NCBI GenBank assembly: GCA_020205615.1
Contig: CM035163.1
Span: 41,984,189 to 42,048,188, forward strand
Length of the DNA: 64,000 nucleotides
Reading direction: 5' to 3'
DNA from: Panax quinquefolius
Taxonomy: Eukaryota; Streptophyta; Magnoliopsida; Apiales; Araliaceae
Part shown: positions 32,940-44,635 of the stretch, piece after piece
How positions within the stretch are numbered: the stretch's first letter is position 1
Layout of the letters: every line of letters starts with the position of its first letter
The notes under the pieces: generated by a model
Database searches by the model: none
Told to the model about the DNA's origin: nothing
Seen by the model: only the letters and a program-made list of their open reading frames with translations
Position numbers and translations under genes: made by a program

Positions 32940-35900
32940 TGTAACGACCCGAAAATTTACGAATAATTATATCTGTATTTTACTAATAATTTTTTTTATT
33001 ATTATTATTAATATCTTGAATATATGTGATAAGATTTAGCAGAATAGTTAACTTAAATTTTTTTAAGTTGACGGATAATGAAAGTTAAGTTTGTTATGGT
33101 CTAGAACCCTAATTCATGGATTATGAACAAGGAAAGAGAATATTAAGATATAATAATTATATTTCTATATGATATGTATGTATTGTATGTGTGTATGGTT
33201 TAATGTTGATCAGAAATAGCAGAGTATTAGAAAACCCTAAGTTTAAACCGATAAACCTTAATTCAAACCCTAAACTAAGACTGATACTTAATCAGGTATA
33301 TGTGATCAAGGTGATATGTTAGTGATTATGAATTTAATTAGGGAAAACCCTAGCGATTATCAAGAAATCCTAATTATTAATTAAAAACCCTAATTTGATC
33401 TTCGGGAAACTAAAACCTAATTTTTAAACCCTAATTGATGATTAGCAAGCCCTAATGTTAATTAGAAAACCTTAAAATTAAAAGTTATGGAAAATATATG
33501 AAATTACCAAACTACCCTTAAAATTCAAGTGGAAAAGACCAAAATACCCTTTAGGATGTAAAATGACAAAAATTACCCTTTTACTTAATTTGTAAGCATA
33601 AAGAATTTCTAGAAAGTGTATGACTCACCAAGTTAAGATCTCACATGTGTGGAAAATCTCAGCCAATCCTTATCCCATTTGACACCTTGCAAGATTAGAT
33701 TCAATGAATCAAAATATAAGAGAAAAAAAAGAAAGGAAAAGTTTACTTAAGTTGCTCATTCACTACCAAAGACTCAACCTAGCCATTCTCTCTCTAAACC
33801 AACGAAATCCTTAAGTAATTCAGTCCCCAAATAACCCTCTAGAACACCAATATCAGTAGAAGAAAGCAAGATCAAAGCATCTCCAAGAAAAAGGTATAAA
33901 ACCCTAGCCCTTTTTGATCTTACATGTTAGGATAAATTTTGTGTTTAAGTGTTTAGATGTATGCTAAAGGATGTTATATGATGATCTATGATGTTACATC
34001 ATAGATCTATAACCTCAAAGTTCCTTAAAATTAAGTTTTTCAAAACTGCCATGAACCCTAATTTTTGTGTCTGACAAGCACAAGTCAGAGGCTGTAGATT
34101 CTTGCTTGTTAATGATTTTGTATGTTTTATGTTTTGGACTTGTAGTATGCTATATGGATTTTATCTGGACTTGAAATCATGCCTAGATCATGTCCAGAAT
34201 GAAAGATATTCAAGGTCAAACTAAGTTGACCGAATATGACCAAGAGTTTACGGCGACCCGAAACTTCAAAAATCGATGTCATGAACACTTTCTAAGGCTC
34301 ATATCTGTCAGGTGTTAAGTGTTTTATTGATGTTGTTGTATCTAGTTTGTAGCCTGTTAATTATACTCCAGATCCATGCCTTTAAATCACTCAAATAATC
34401 AACAAATTGTAAGTAGTGGATGGTCAAAGTAGCCTACTCGGCATTGACTTTCAAATTCTGGGTAACCCAGAATTTGGATTTCAGCGTCTGACAAGAAGTT
34501 TAAGGTTCCAAATCTTGCATGTGTTTTATGTTTTGATTGTGTTATTTTATTCAGGCTATACTCTAGTATGTGTACTACATATTCATGCTCTATATCACCT
34601 AGATAACCAACAGAATGGAAGTAATCGATGGTCAAACTAGCCTCGACGAGCATGAACTCAGTTTTCTGGAAAACCCAGAAACCTGATGAACGTTATTTCT
34701 GACGATGTTTGATCGAATTCTAGCTAATGATTATGATGTTGTTTGACTGACCTAATGATTGATAGTTGTACCTTGTCATGTGGACTACAACCCTAAACCA
34801 TTAGATTACATGAACAATGACCAAAACCTAAAGAAATTAAAGCCTCAAAATGGACCCATGAAGCTGTTTGGGTTTCTGAAAAACCCAGAAGCTCTGACAG
34901 TGACTTTACAAGGCCAGATCTTGCATCTATGTTGCGTTATGACCATGTTAGTTGTTGATTTGTGTAGTGTTACAACCCTACTACAAGACCATTACAAGAC
35001 CACCTTGAAAACAACTGACCAAAGAAGTTAGAGGCGGTCGAAGGAGGTACCCTTGAGCCTTTGTTGATCGATGTTCTTGAGCCTCAAGAACACATATTGC
35101 GACAAAAACTGTCGTTAAAGCCTTTACCGACGGATTTAATTATTTTTGTTTTCTAATTTCTGAAAAATTCATTAAAAATAGAAATAAATTTCTAAAAATT
35201 ACAAAATAAATTTTAAAAATTATTTTAAATTATGAAAATTAACTTTTGATAAACTGACATATTTTTCATTAATATTACTATTTATTTGAATATTAATGGT
35301 ATTAAATTTAATTAATAAATGTATTAAATAAATGGGTTAAAACTAATTTTGTAATATAAAATTATTTTAAATGATAATAAGGTGTTTAAAAATATTTTAA
35401 TTTATAAATCATGACTTTTAATATTTTAAGGTAATTTTAATTAATAATTTAATATTGATGATAATAGGTTTATTTAATATTTATATTAAATAAATAGTTT
35501 AAAATGGTTTTAATGATTTAAAATGATATAAAGGATTTAAAAATATTTTAAGTTATAATAAATGACTTTTAATATTTTCATGAATAATACTGATAATGTT
35601 TATATATTAATGGAGATTATTTAAAATGATTTTAATATTTTAAAAATCATTTAAGGATTAAAATAAATGTTTTAAAAATATTTTGAGTTATTATTAATCA
35701 CTTAGATATTTTATCAAGTATTTCATTAATATTTTTATATTATTTAAATATTAATGATAATGGAATTATTACGTATTTAAATCATTTAAAAATGATTTCA
35801 TGTTTGAAAATTCATGATAAATTATAATAATTATTTAAAAATTATTATAAGACTTTGAAAAATAATATGATTAATATTTTAAAGTATTGAAGTTACAAAA

Positions 35901-37227
35901 TAAAGTTTAAGTAATTATAAACTCAATTATTATCCGATAAAGCCGTCGACACATCGAAATGTTACCGAAGTTGACCTAGACTTATATATATTTACCTGAT
36001 AAGTAATTATTTATGTTAGAATGACTGATAAAACTATGTGATAATGAGTTTAAGCTATATGATGAGTGCAAATAGCAGTGTTATGTGTTTTGAGATATTG
36101 TTCTGATCAAAACAATAATCTTATGAATGATAGGTTTCAGTATAAAAGATAAAACTAAGTTGTGTAAGCAGTAAATCAAGCAAGTATCCTTACTCTTTGT
36201 ATCTACTTATGCAATAATCCCGCGTAAGTAAGTTATCGAATTATATTCCTGTTATATAAGTTTTTAAAACTCTACAGTTATCGGTCATGTATTTCAACAT
36301 TAGTATTCATGTCAGTTATCAAACCCTATTCGTTTACCAGTATAGTAGTAATGTATGATCAATATATACCATGTTTATAAATAAGTTAAGTTAGATTATT
36401 CAAGTGCCCTCACTTGGATAATGATTGTATTTAATCACATGTTGACGCATACCTAATAGTTTTTGGATAAGTATATGTTATTTAAAAATATTATTGACCA
36501 GGATAGAACATTATTATTACTCAGTTGAATTATTTTAATTCAGATTCCAGATTAATTATGAACATCCTGAACATGGAAAAACTTTTATGTGCCAAAGGCG
36601 GACCAGCTGAACGACTTATCATTCAAACACGTAGTATTGATCAATACATGGCATAACGGGCTGATCACCCTCCGTGTCTGTAAGACATGACAGTTTTCAG
36701 ATGAAGTTCTATTTAACCTTTTCGAAAATTAAAATAAAGTTCATAGTTTATTAAACTATTACACATTTATAGTCAATACGTAGTTTCAAAAATGAAATAG
36801 AGTTAATATGTCGTTCGGTATTGTTTAAGTGTACTTCACAACTTTTACTTCGTTGTAGAAGTGTCGTCCAAAGAAAACATTTAAATCTTTCATATAATCT
36901 TTATTCATTGATATTACTTGCTGGGCACTCAAATGCTCATTCTTACTTTAAATTTAAATATTTTCAGCTAAGCTAGCACGACCTGAAGGTTCCAGCAAGG
37001 ACAAAGGGAATGGGAAGCTGAAGGAATTGGTTACGTTATGTTGTTATGACTGCTTGCAGTAAGATATTATAATAATTATCATGTGTAAACTTAAAGGTTC
37101 TCGAGACTGGGAAGGTAGATAACTTTGATACAATAATTTTGTTTAATTAATACATTAAATAGTTGATTGAATGTTATCGTGGAGCACTAAGTACGGGTTT
37201 CAAGTACTCAGATTTAGGGGCATCACA
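32940..37227 (+). repeat. Element C 5' LTR (4288 bp)
   Basis: Starts TGTAACGACCC and ends ..ggggcatcaca. A cluster of AAACCCTAA-type motifs lies at 33230-33460. An A/T-rich low-complexity stretch is at 35150-35930, and the Tekay-like 3' part with 'gcacgacctgaaggttcc' near 36975. The open frames inside (for example 34759-35031) also occur in the 3' LTR and match nothing I recognise. Confidence 0.9.
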
Positions 37228-37230
37228 AGT

Positions 37231-37245
37231 TGGTATCAAAGCTTA
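37231..37245 (+). promoter_or_regulatory. Element C primer binding site
   Basis: TGGTATCAAAGCTTA three bases after the LTR end. It is the tRNA-Met-type site with one change (AAAGC for AGAGC). Confidence 0.85.
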
Positions 37246-37319
37246 GGGTTAGAAACCTTAGGTGGGAGTAGACCTTAGGCTATAACCTTAGGACAGAGGG
37301 AAATGTTGAAAATATAAAT

Positions 37320-39198
37320 TGAAAGTAGTATGCACACAAGCCAATCATGTTTGATGATAAAGCATATACTTTGTAACAATCTTATTCATTTGTTAATAAA
37401 AAGTATTAATTTATCAAAGGCTTTTAATTATCTACATAATGCTGTTTTACAATATGTGATAAACCCATAGTTTTAAGCAATGCTTTTAGAATAATGATGA
37501 TGATCATTCTAATGAGATCTAAATTCTTAGAAAGCTTAAAACTAAAATAGTTCCCAATCATTGGATTACTAAATTGGGGATTAGTGAATCCGGATAGATT
37601 GGTACATACGTTGCTTGCTCATTGGATGAGGATGATTGATCTCATGATCATTTATGTGGAGACACTAAAGCAAGTATGTAGGTGCTTATTAGAGAATAAG
37701 TTCACTAAACGTGGCTCGCTAAGAAATACCTAATGGAGTTTTATTTGCTGTCAATAGGAATTCACAGTAGTGATAGTAGTACAAGTGATCCTTGGACTTG
37801 AGATCATCATAGTATCTTGTGTATGATGAGTTATACTTTGACTTATTCCTTAAGACCCTTAGGGTATATCAAAGGGTATGCTTGGGTATAATAAGTTGTA
37901 CATGGAGATAATGTATGATCAATAAAGAATCTACCACTTCTAATAAAAGAAGAGAAATGTCCTATGTGATTCGATAAATGACAACCTAGTAGTCCTTGGC
38001 CAAGGCAGAATAAAATTAGAAAGGAGTTTCTAATTTGCATTATTTGTTGTTGTGCATTTAAGAGTCGAAATACATATAATTAAATAAAATAAGACTTGAC
38101 AGAAATTCCATGTCTTATATTTAATTGGGACATTGTATGGTGGAAGGATTGAATTGTATGGTAACTATTTACTCAAAGGTTCTTTTATGATTAATGTTGA
38201 AATCTATATTATCTGGAAAGTCGTTGATCGCTAGGGAGGCTTATCCCTATTGTAGAATAAATATTATTTATTTAAATAAATTAATTATTTAATTTATTTA
38301 TTTAAATAAGATTAGAATTGTTCTAATTGATTTATTCACAACCAGGTTAAATATGGAGAACCTAAAGGGTCACACCATAAAAGGAAGAATAATTATTTAA
38401 GTTAATGGCATAATCGTAATAATATGTTATGTATATTTAATTTAATCTATGGTGATTGAATAAATTAAATAGCTTAATATTTATTATTTAATATTTTAGA
38501 AATATTAAATATAAATTAATAAGAGGAGTCTTATTAATATTATTACAATTATTATTATTTTAATTTCTAAAAGAGTTTAGAAATTAATTTAATATAAGTA
38601 CTCTCATTTATTCCTAATAAGATTAGGAGGTTAAATTAATTAAAAGAGTTTAATTAATTATCCCTAATAAGATTAGGGAGCCTAATTAATTAAAAGAATT
38701 TAATTAATTAAATAAAACCCAATTCCTTAATTGTTAAGGTGGGTTGCCCACATCTATTAATAAGAGGAGTCTTATTATGGGTGAGGGAGTTGTTGACTTT
38801 TACAACGACATAATTCCAATTTGTTGGAGAGTACCCTTTTCTATAGAGATAGAAAATTAGGGTTTGAGCCATATACCCCTTCTTATTGAATCTTTATTTT
38901 TCCTTGGTGGATCACCTCTAGAGGCCAAACACATGGGTGGCTAACGTTGATCAAAGGAAGGAACCAAACCCGGTGGATTCACGTTGAACGCGAAAAGGAT
39001 TGGAGGTGAACTTGTACCTGAGGAAGCTCGATCTTCAAGGGTATGATTTTATTCTTTATCTTTTCGTTTAATTAATAATTGTGCATAAAGGGTGATCCGG
39101 GTTTATGGTTTGTAAATTTTTTAAAACTCTGATTTTTACACGCTTCCGCACTTTTTATGCAATTTGATTGCGTTCTTGAATATTAACCAAACCTAACA
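37320..39198 (+). repeat. Element D 5' LTR (1879 bp), hairpin-rich
   Basis: TGAAAGTAGTATG...AACCTAACA. Perfect short hairpins are strung along 38311-38856: arms at 38311, 38515, 38560, 38612, 38634, 38661, 38683, 38725, 38758 and 38837, with loops TTG, RGAG, AAG or AGAA. No gene. Confidence 0.92.
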
Positions 39199-39199
39199 G

Positions 39200-39212
39200 T
39201 GGCATCAGAGCC
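39200..39212 (+). promoter_or_regulatory. Element D primer binding site
   Basis: TGGCATCAGAGCC one base after the LTR end, a common copia variant of the tRNA-Met primer site. Confidence 0.88.
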
Positions 39213-39454
39213 AAACCTTTATGCGAATTATTAATTATTTTAATTTGATATGTATATTGATATGTGTTTAGAACAATTTTTTGGGCATAATTTTGTTGTA
39301 TAAAATTTATTAAAAAAAATAATAATAATAAAAAAAAACCGAAATCATTTTAATGAAAAAACCGGACTTGTTTCATGTAATGCTTGATTGAAATCGGCAG
39401 GTACTTATTTTTTTTGTTGCAAGGCACGGTTTTCAAGAAAATAAAGGAAGTCTG

Positions 39455-39580
39455 GGCATTATATATATATATGATATATATGTACGGATATAATATATAT
39501 ATATATTATATTATAAAACCGTACGGTTTTTTATATATATATATATATATTTGGTTATTTTATTATTTTATAATATATTA

Positions 39581-39612
<32 letters not shown>
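39455..39612 (+). repeat. (TA)n-rich tract in element D leader
   Basis: Several (TA)n runs (39455-39480, 39488-39512, 39530-39552, 39575-39611) separated by short unique words including 'accgtacgg'. The ~80-codon open frame across it is a repeat artefact. Confidence 0.85.
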
Positions 39613-39659
39613 TATTCTTAATAATTTTATAATTAAAATAATATTTATTTTAATTTTAA

Positions 39660-40285
39660 AATAAAAGGTTTATTTTAAATATTAAAATAAAAGAGTTTAT
39701 TTTAATTTTAAAATTAGAATTTCATCTTAACTAATTAGAGTTGGAATTGGATTCCATAATAACTAATTGGAGTTGAAATTGGATTTTATTTTTCCTAAAA
39801 TAAAGGAGTTTATTTGTGAATAGGGAAGTAAATCCATCTTTCCTTAAATAAAGGAGTTTGTTTAAATATGAAATAAGATTTCATATTATTCAAAATAAAG
39901 GAGTTTATTTGTGAATAGGAAAGAAAATCCGTGTTTCCTTAAATAAAGGAGTTTATTTAAATATGAAATAAGATTTCATATTATTCAAAATAAAGGAGTT
40001 TATTTGTGAATAAGAAAGATAATCCGTGTTTCCTTTAATAATTTTTTTTACATGAAATTGGATTCCATAATTAATTAAAATAAAAGAGTTTATTTTAATT
40101 AAAGATTTTTTTATATATGGAATTGGATTCCATAATTAATTAAAATAAAGGAGTTTATTTTGATTAAAGATTTTGATTAAAATAAAATAGTTTATTTTAT
40201 TCAAAATTGGATAAATTAAAATAAAATAGTTTTATTTTGATTTAAATTTGGATTAAAATAAAGGAGTTTATTTTAATTCAAAATT
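39660..40285 (+). repeat. Hairpin repeat array in element D leader
   Basis: A core AAATAAA-GGAG-TTTATTT recurs about ten times (39664, 39684, 39800, 39846, 39895, 39944, 39988, 40078, 40144, 40257). Extended arms reach 14 perfect base pairs at 40071-40102. Interspersed hairpins have loop AAG (ATATGAAAT arm near 39866 and 39960) or TGG (TATGGAAT arm near 40116). Confidence 0.88.
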
Positions 40286-41053
40286 AGATTTTATACAAAC
40301 TAAATTTGCCCATTAAATGATATCAATATATATATATATTAAATGTTTATTATTCATAAGATGAATATTATTTATTGATGCATATGGTGATGTGTATGAT
40401 AATAAATGGGATTGATTATGGACTATTGACCAATATGATTGGATTTTATTTTAGTTGGATGCATGAATGTATGGGTTTTATTAAATGGGGTCTGCGTACC
40501 TCGTCTTCTCTAATTTTTTTCTTAATGTAAATTCTATTCCCCTCATGTACTTCCCTTGATCTACGATCAAGGTTTCTATTTATTTTAAATAGTTTTGTAA
40601 TAGAAATAGTTAGAATTAATTTTGAAAATTGGAGATCAAGGAGCAAGGAGGCGCTTGAAGACCCGTTTGTAATGGAGCCCGGTTTAAATGTAATAGTTAT
40701 ATTTAAATATTATTTCTTGCACCCCTAGGGTTTGACCTTTTGGTTCACTTGGTGGCTCTAGTAGAACCAAACTAGAATAAAAGTCCATAATCAATCCGGG
40801 TAGAATATAGTATTCTATATGTGCATGCTTATACTATATATATTATATATTATGCAAACATGCTTCGCATGTTCATTAATATGACGCGTATTTTATATAT
40901 ATATGTGCATGCACGCTAAACAAGATGAGACAAATTAATAACAAACCCCTCAATTTTTTTATTAAGTCCTAATCGTTCAAAGATATTTGGAATATCGAGC
41001 GTCAAGCCTTTCTAGCATGATAAAATTAATAGAGTATTAAATATTTAATATGA

Positions 41054-41350
41054 GTTTGTTGTGTCACCACAAGGCAAGTATTAAGTATTTAGGATGTTAA
41101 TTTATCACATTTGATGCTTATAAAGAAAATTGAACAATATTGTTTTGTTGTGTCACCACAAGGATGATATTTTTCTTTTTGAATATATGGAGTGCTAGGT
41201 CGGACTTAACTTGGATAATTTTGATTGGATGTGCCACCACTTGATCAAAATAATCTAAGAGGCAAAAAGAAAAGGAGTTGCATAGTTGATGTAATTGACA
41301 AAAGTTGTCTACCTATTTATTTATATATAGTTTGTTGTGTCACCACAAGG
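41054..41350 (+). repeat. TTGTG-TCAC-CACAA hairpin repeats before gag of element D
   Basis: Exact hairpin units at 41059-41072, 41148-41161 and 41335-41348, plus a decayed one near 41229-41243 (gatgtgccaccacttga). Spacing is about 80-106 bp. They lie between the primer site and the gag remnant. Confidence 0.85.
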
Positions 41351-41589
41351 CTATATACATTTGAAATGGGATCCTTATTCTCACTAGCAAATCTTTATTT
41401 AGATTTTTCTTTGAACTATATAAGTGAGGTAATATAGTTTGAAGAAAATAGTGGGAGATACCAATTTAAAACAAGACCTAAATTATTTTGGTAATTAATA
41501 AAAGAATGTATGTTAAAATGTTGTTAATTACAAATTAATTTACAGAATTATACAATGTCTAAATTACTATCACTGCGTAGCATATTAGA

Positions 41590-42360
41590 TGCTAAATTAA
41601 CCGGACCGAATTAAATGGATTGGTTAAGGAATTTGAGAATAGTTCTCATAGCTGAAAAGCTATCTTATGTCCTTAATACGCCTATCCTGCAATGGTTGTA
41701 GACAATGCCTCCGAGGAAGACATTGCTACTTTTAGAAAGTGGCAAGATGATGCACGATTACTCAATGCATCATGCTTGCATCCATGAGTAACGAGCTTGA
41801 GCGTCGGCATGAAACTATGGATGCTCTACTATATTCCTACACATCAGTAGTTGATGGTGAGGAAAGTAGGGGCCGATAGATATCGAGATATCTAAGGAGC
41901 TCTTTCGATCTAGAATGACCAGGTGACACTACTGATGATGAGATAAAAGTCCTTAACATTATCAATTTGATTGATCAATTAGACAACGAGTTTTGTCATG
42001 GATGGAGAGTTGAGCCAAGATTTGATCTTGCACTCACTCCGGACTCCTTTCACAATTGTTGTGAATTTTTCATATGAACAAGCTAGATATCACCTCATTG
42101 ATTAAACTTAACATGTTGAAAATGTTGAGAGTGACTTTCCAACCAAGAAAAACAAAGTCTTACTAGTAGGGGCCAAAGGATCTTCGAAAAGAAGAATGAT
42201 TCAAAGATGGTAAATGAAAAGCGTAAACAAAGGATAATAAGAACAAAAGCGATCACGGATAGCAAAGGAGTTTGCTTCCACCGCAATAAGCTTTGGACAC
42301 CGAAAGAAAGCTGCGAAAGCATCTTTGCGAGATGCTAACCAAAGAAGCTTAGTGAAGTTT
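41590..42360 (+). pseudogene. Element D gag remnant
   Basis: MDWLRNLRIVLIAEKLSYVL (41611-41670) is a copia gag opening, and 'CLMLASMSNELERRHETMDA' follows in another frame near 41773-41825. Basic and lysine-rich remnants run to about 42340. The frame shifts every 60-150 bp. Recognisable only by motif; cannot encode protein. Confidence 0.7.
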
Positions 42361-44635
42361 GATTCATAATACGATTTTTGTTCATGATTGAAATAAATTT
42401 TCTTTAAGTCGAGGTTCTACTTGGGTATTGGATACCAACTTTGGTTATCATAAATATAGATTTATGAAAAGGACCAAGCGAAGTAGAAAGCTAAACAAAT
42501 ATAAGTAATCCTAAGTCTTGGAAATGTAGCAAAGGTTCTTTGCATTAGCTATAGAAACTTATAGTTTAGCAGCGCTTACTGGCAAATCTATTAAGTCGAT
42601 AAGTTGTTATTGTATTCCAATTCTTGTTAGAAACATTATTTCCATTTTATTGTTGGACAATAAAATTTTTGGTATTATAATTAAGAACAATTGTTGTTTC
42701 ATTTATAATAATAATGTTTTGTATAAATGGAATATTACTTAATAAATTTTGTATACTTGACTTACATGAAAATAATTTTGCATATTGAACAAATTAGTAT
42801 AAGAAAAGGAGATGATCATTCAAAGAGTTGAATGTGTGTATTTGCTAAAATACAAGTGTGAATTATTTGAAAGGTTCAAAGAATTGAGAGTGAAACAAAT
42901 TGGCAAAGTATTAAGATTCTTTGATTAGATCAAGGAATAAATACTTGTGCAATAAGTTTTAGATCATCTCAAATGGTTTTCTCATAATGGATACATCCCG
43001 ATCTGCAATAATTGATTGATGTATCTAAAGAAAAATTGTACCTTGTTGGACGTAGTACGGTCCATAATGATTTTCACCGACATTTCGATTATCCCTCTGG
43101 GGTCATGTCCTAGAAATGGTCGCATATCTCTGAAAGGTAACCTCTAAATCCATTTCAAGACTCCATAAAAGTTATGGACGGGGAGGATTCTAATCTTAAG
43201 TATGTTAAGATAAGGGGTTGTCCGACTTATGTGAAAAAAGGTTTCAAAGGATAAGCTTGGGACAAGATTTGACAAGTCTTGATTTGTGGGACATCCTAAA
43301 ATAAGTTTAGGGTATATGTTCTATAATCCTACATAGCAAAAGGTGTTTATTATGAACACGCTACCTTCTAAGATAAAGGTGTTTATCATTAAAAGAGGCT
43401 AGTGGGAGGATAATAGATCTTGAAGAGTTCAAGAACCACAAAATACTATAAATCAAAAATAAGAGGAACACATAGATGAACCTATTGTACCACAACCGAA
43501 ATCAGTAAATGCGGAATAGTACCAAAGATACCTAGGAGGTATGGATTCATCATAGATGATGATGATGAGGTACACATCATAGAAGATGATGATCCAGTTA
43601 CATACGATGAGGTAAGTGTTGTAGACACTCAGAGAAATGGATTGAAGCAAGTTTCTCAAATATGGAATATTAGTTTTGATAGGACAATCAAAAGAGTTTG
43701 ATTTTATCAAAATAAGAATGAACCTAGTGTGTACAAAAGGTCGTTGGGAGCATCGTGACATTCCTAGTACTATATGTTGATATACTACGGATGAGGAATA
43801 ACATACCAATGCTACAATCGGTAAATATAAAGTTGTCTAAACATTCTTCCATGAATGATTTGGGAAGAGTATCTTAATTGGAATACAAATCTATATAGAT
43901 AGATTTAAAAGATGCTCGACTTAACCCAAGGAACGTATATTCATTTGATGCTAAAGTCGTTTAGCATGGCAAACTCAAGAGATATCTCATGTCGATGAGC
44001 TATGGAGTGTATCTCTCTTAATAGTCCCCACAGACTCTCGAAAAAGAGGTCGCATGAGTGACAATCATGTATGCTGATGAAGTGTACGAGACACGATGTT
44101 GATCGGTCATATTATGGAGAAGTTCACTATGAAGTCGGTGAAAAACATCTTAAAGTGCTTAACCCAAGCACTAAGGATGTGATCATATTCATGGTGGGTC
44201 TTAATTAAAACTAGAGGGCTTAACGGACTCGAGTTTTTCGAGACGCACCAAGACGACGAAAAATCCACTTTAAGGTAAAAGCGTTATCTTGAGCAATTGG
44301 TGCGTTGAATTGAAAGGTTCCAAACAAAGAAAGAGTTCTTTGGTTTAGTGATAAAGACAAAGTATATAGCTATAAATGAAGCTGCAAGTTGATTGTTTGG
44401 ATTAAAAGTTCATTACAGAACTAGGAATAGTTCCTAAGTCTCATCTTGGATTATGGCACTTTCATTTGATTATTAGAATCATTGAAAGATGGGAAATCAC
44501 TATAAAGATAGTGGACTCTCAAGAACAACATTACATATCCATTAACTAAAGCTTATCCAATGATGGGAGGATAATCGTCACTTGAGAAGAAGAGTATAAG
44601 ATACCATGACGATTGGCTTTAGTGCAGTGGGAGAT
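42361..44635 (+). pseudogene. Element D pol remnant and polypurine tract
   Basis: Very degraded. A reverse-transcriptase C-region is visible near 43850-43940 (SMNDLGRVS..LEYKSI.IDLKDARLN, matching the usual DLGE-Y-LGI-IYRDRS pattern). An RNase H end is at about 44350-44430 (KTKYIAINEAAS, then FITELGIVPK after a frameshift). The purine tract 'gcagtgggaga' (44622-44635) precedes the 3' LTR. I could not place integrase or protease with confidence. Confidence 0.65.

Noticed and set aside
33228..33465. Interstitial telomere array
   Set aside because: The AAACCCTAA motifs are spaced by unrelated sequence and not tandem 7-mers; they recur in both LTRs of C, so they belong to the LTR.
34759..35031. 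Open frame conserved in two copies (also 50898-51257)
   Set aside because: Both copies are the two LTRs of element C; the frame lengths differ, there is no family motif, and conservation is explained by LTR duplication.
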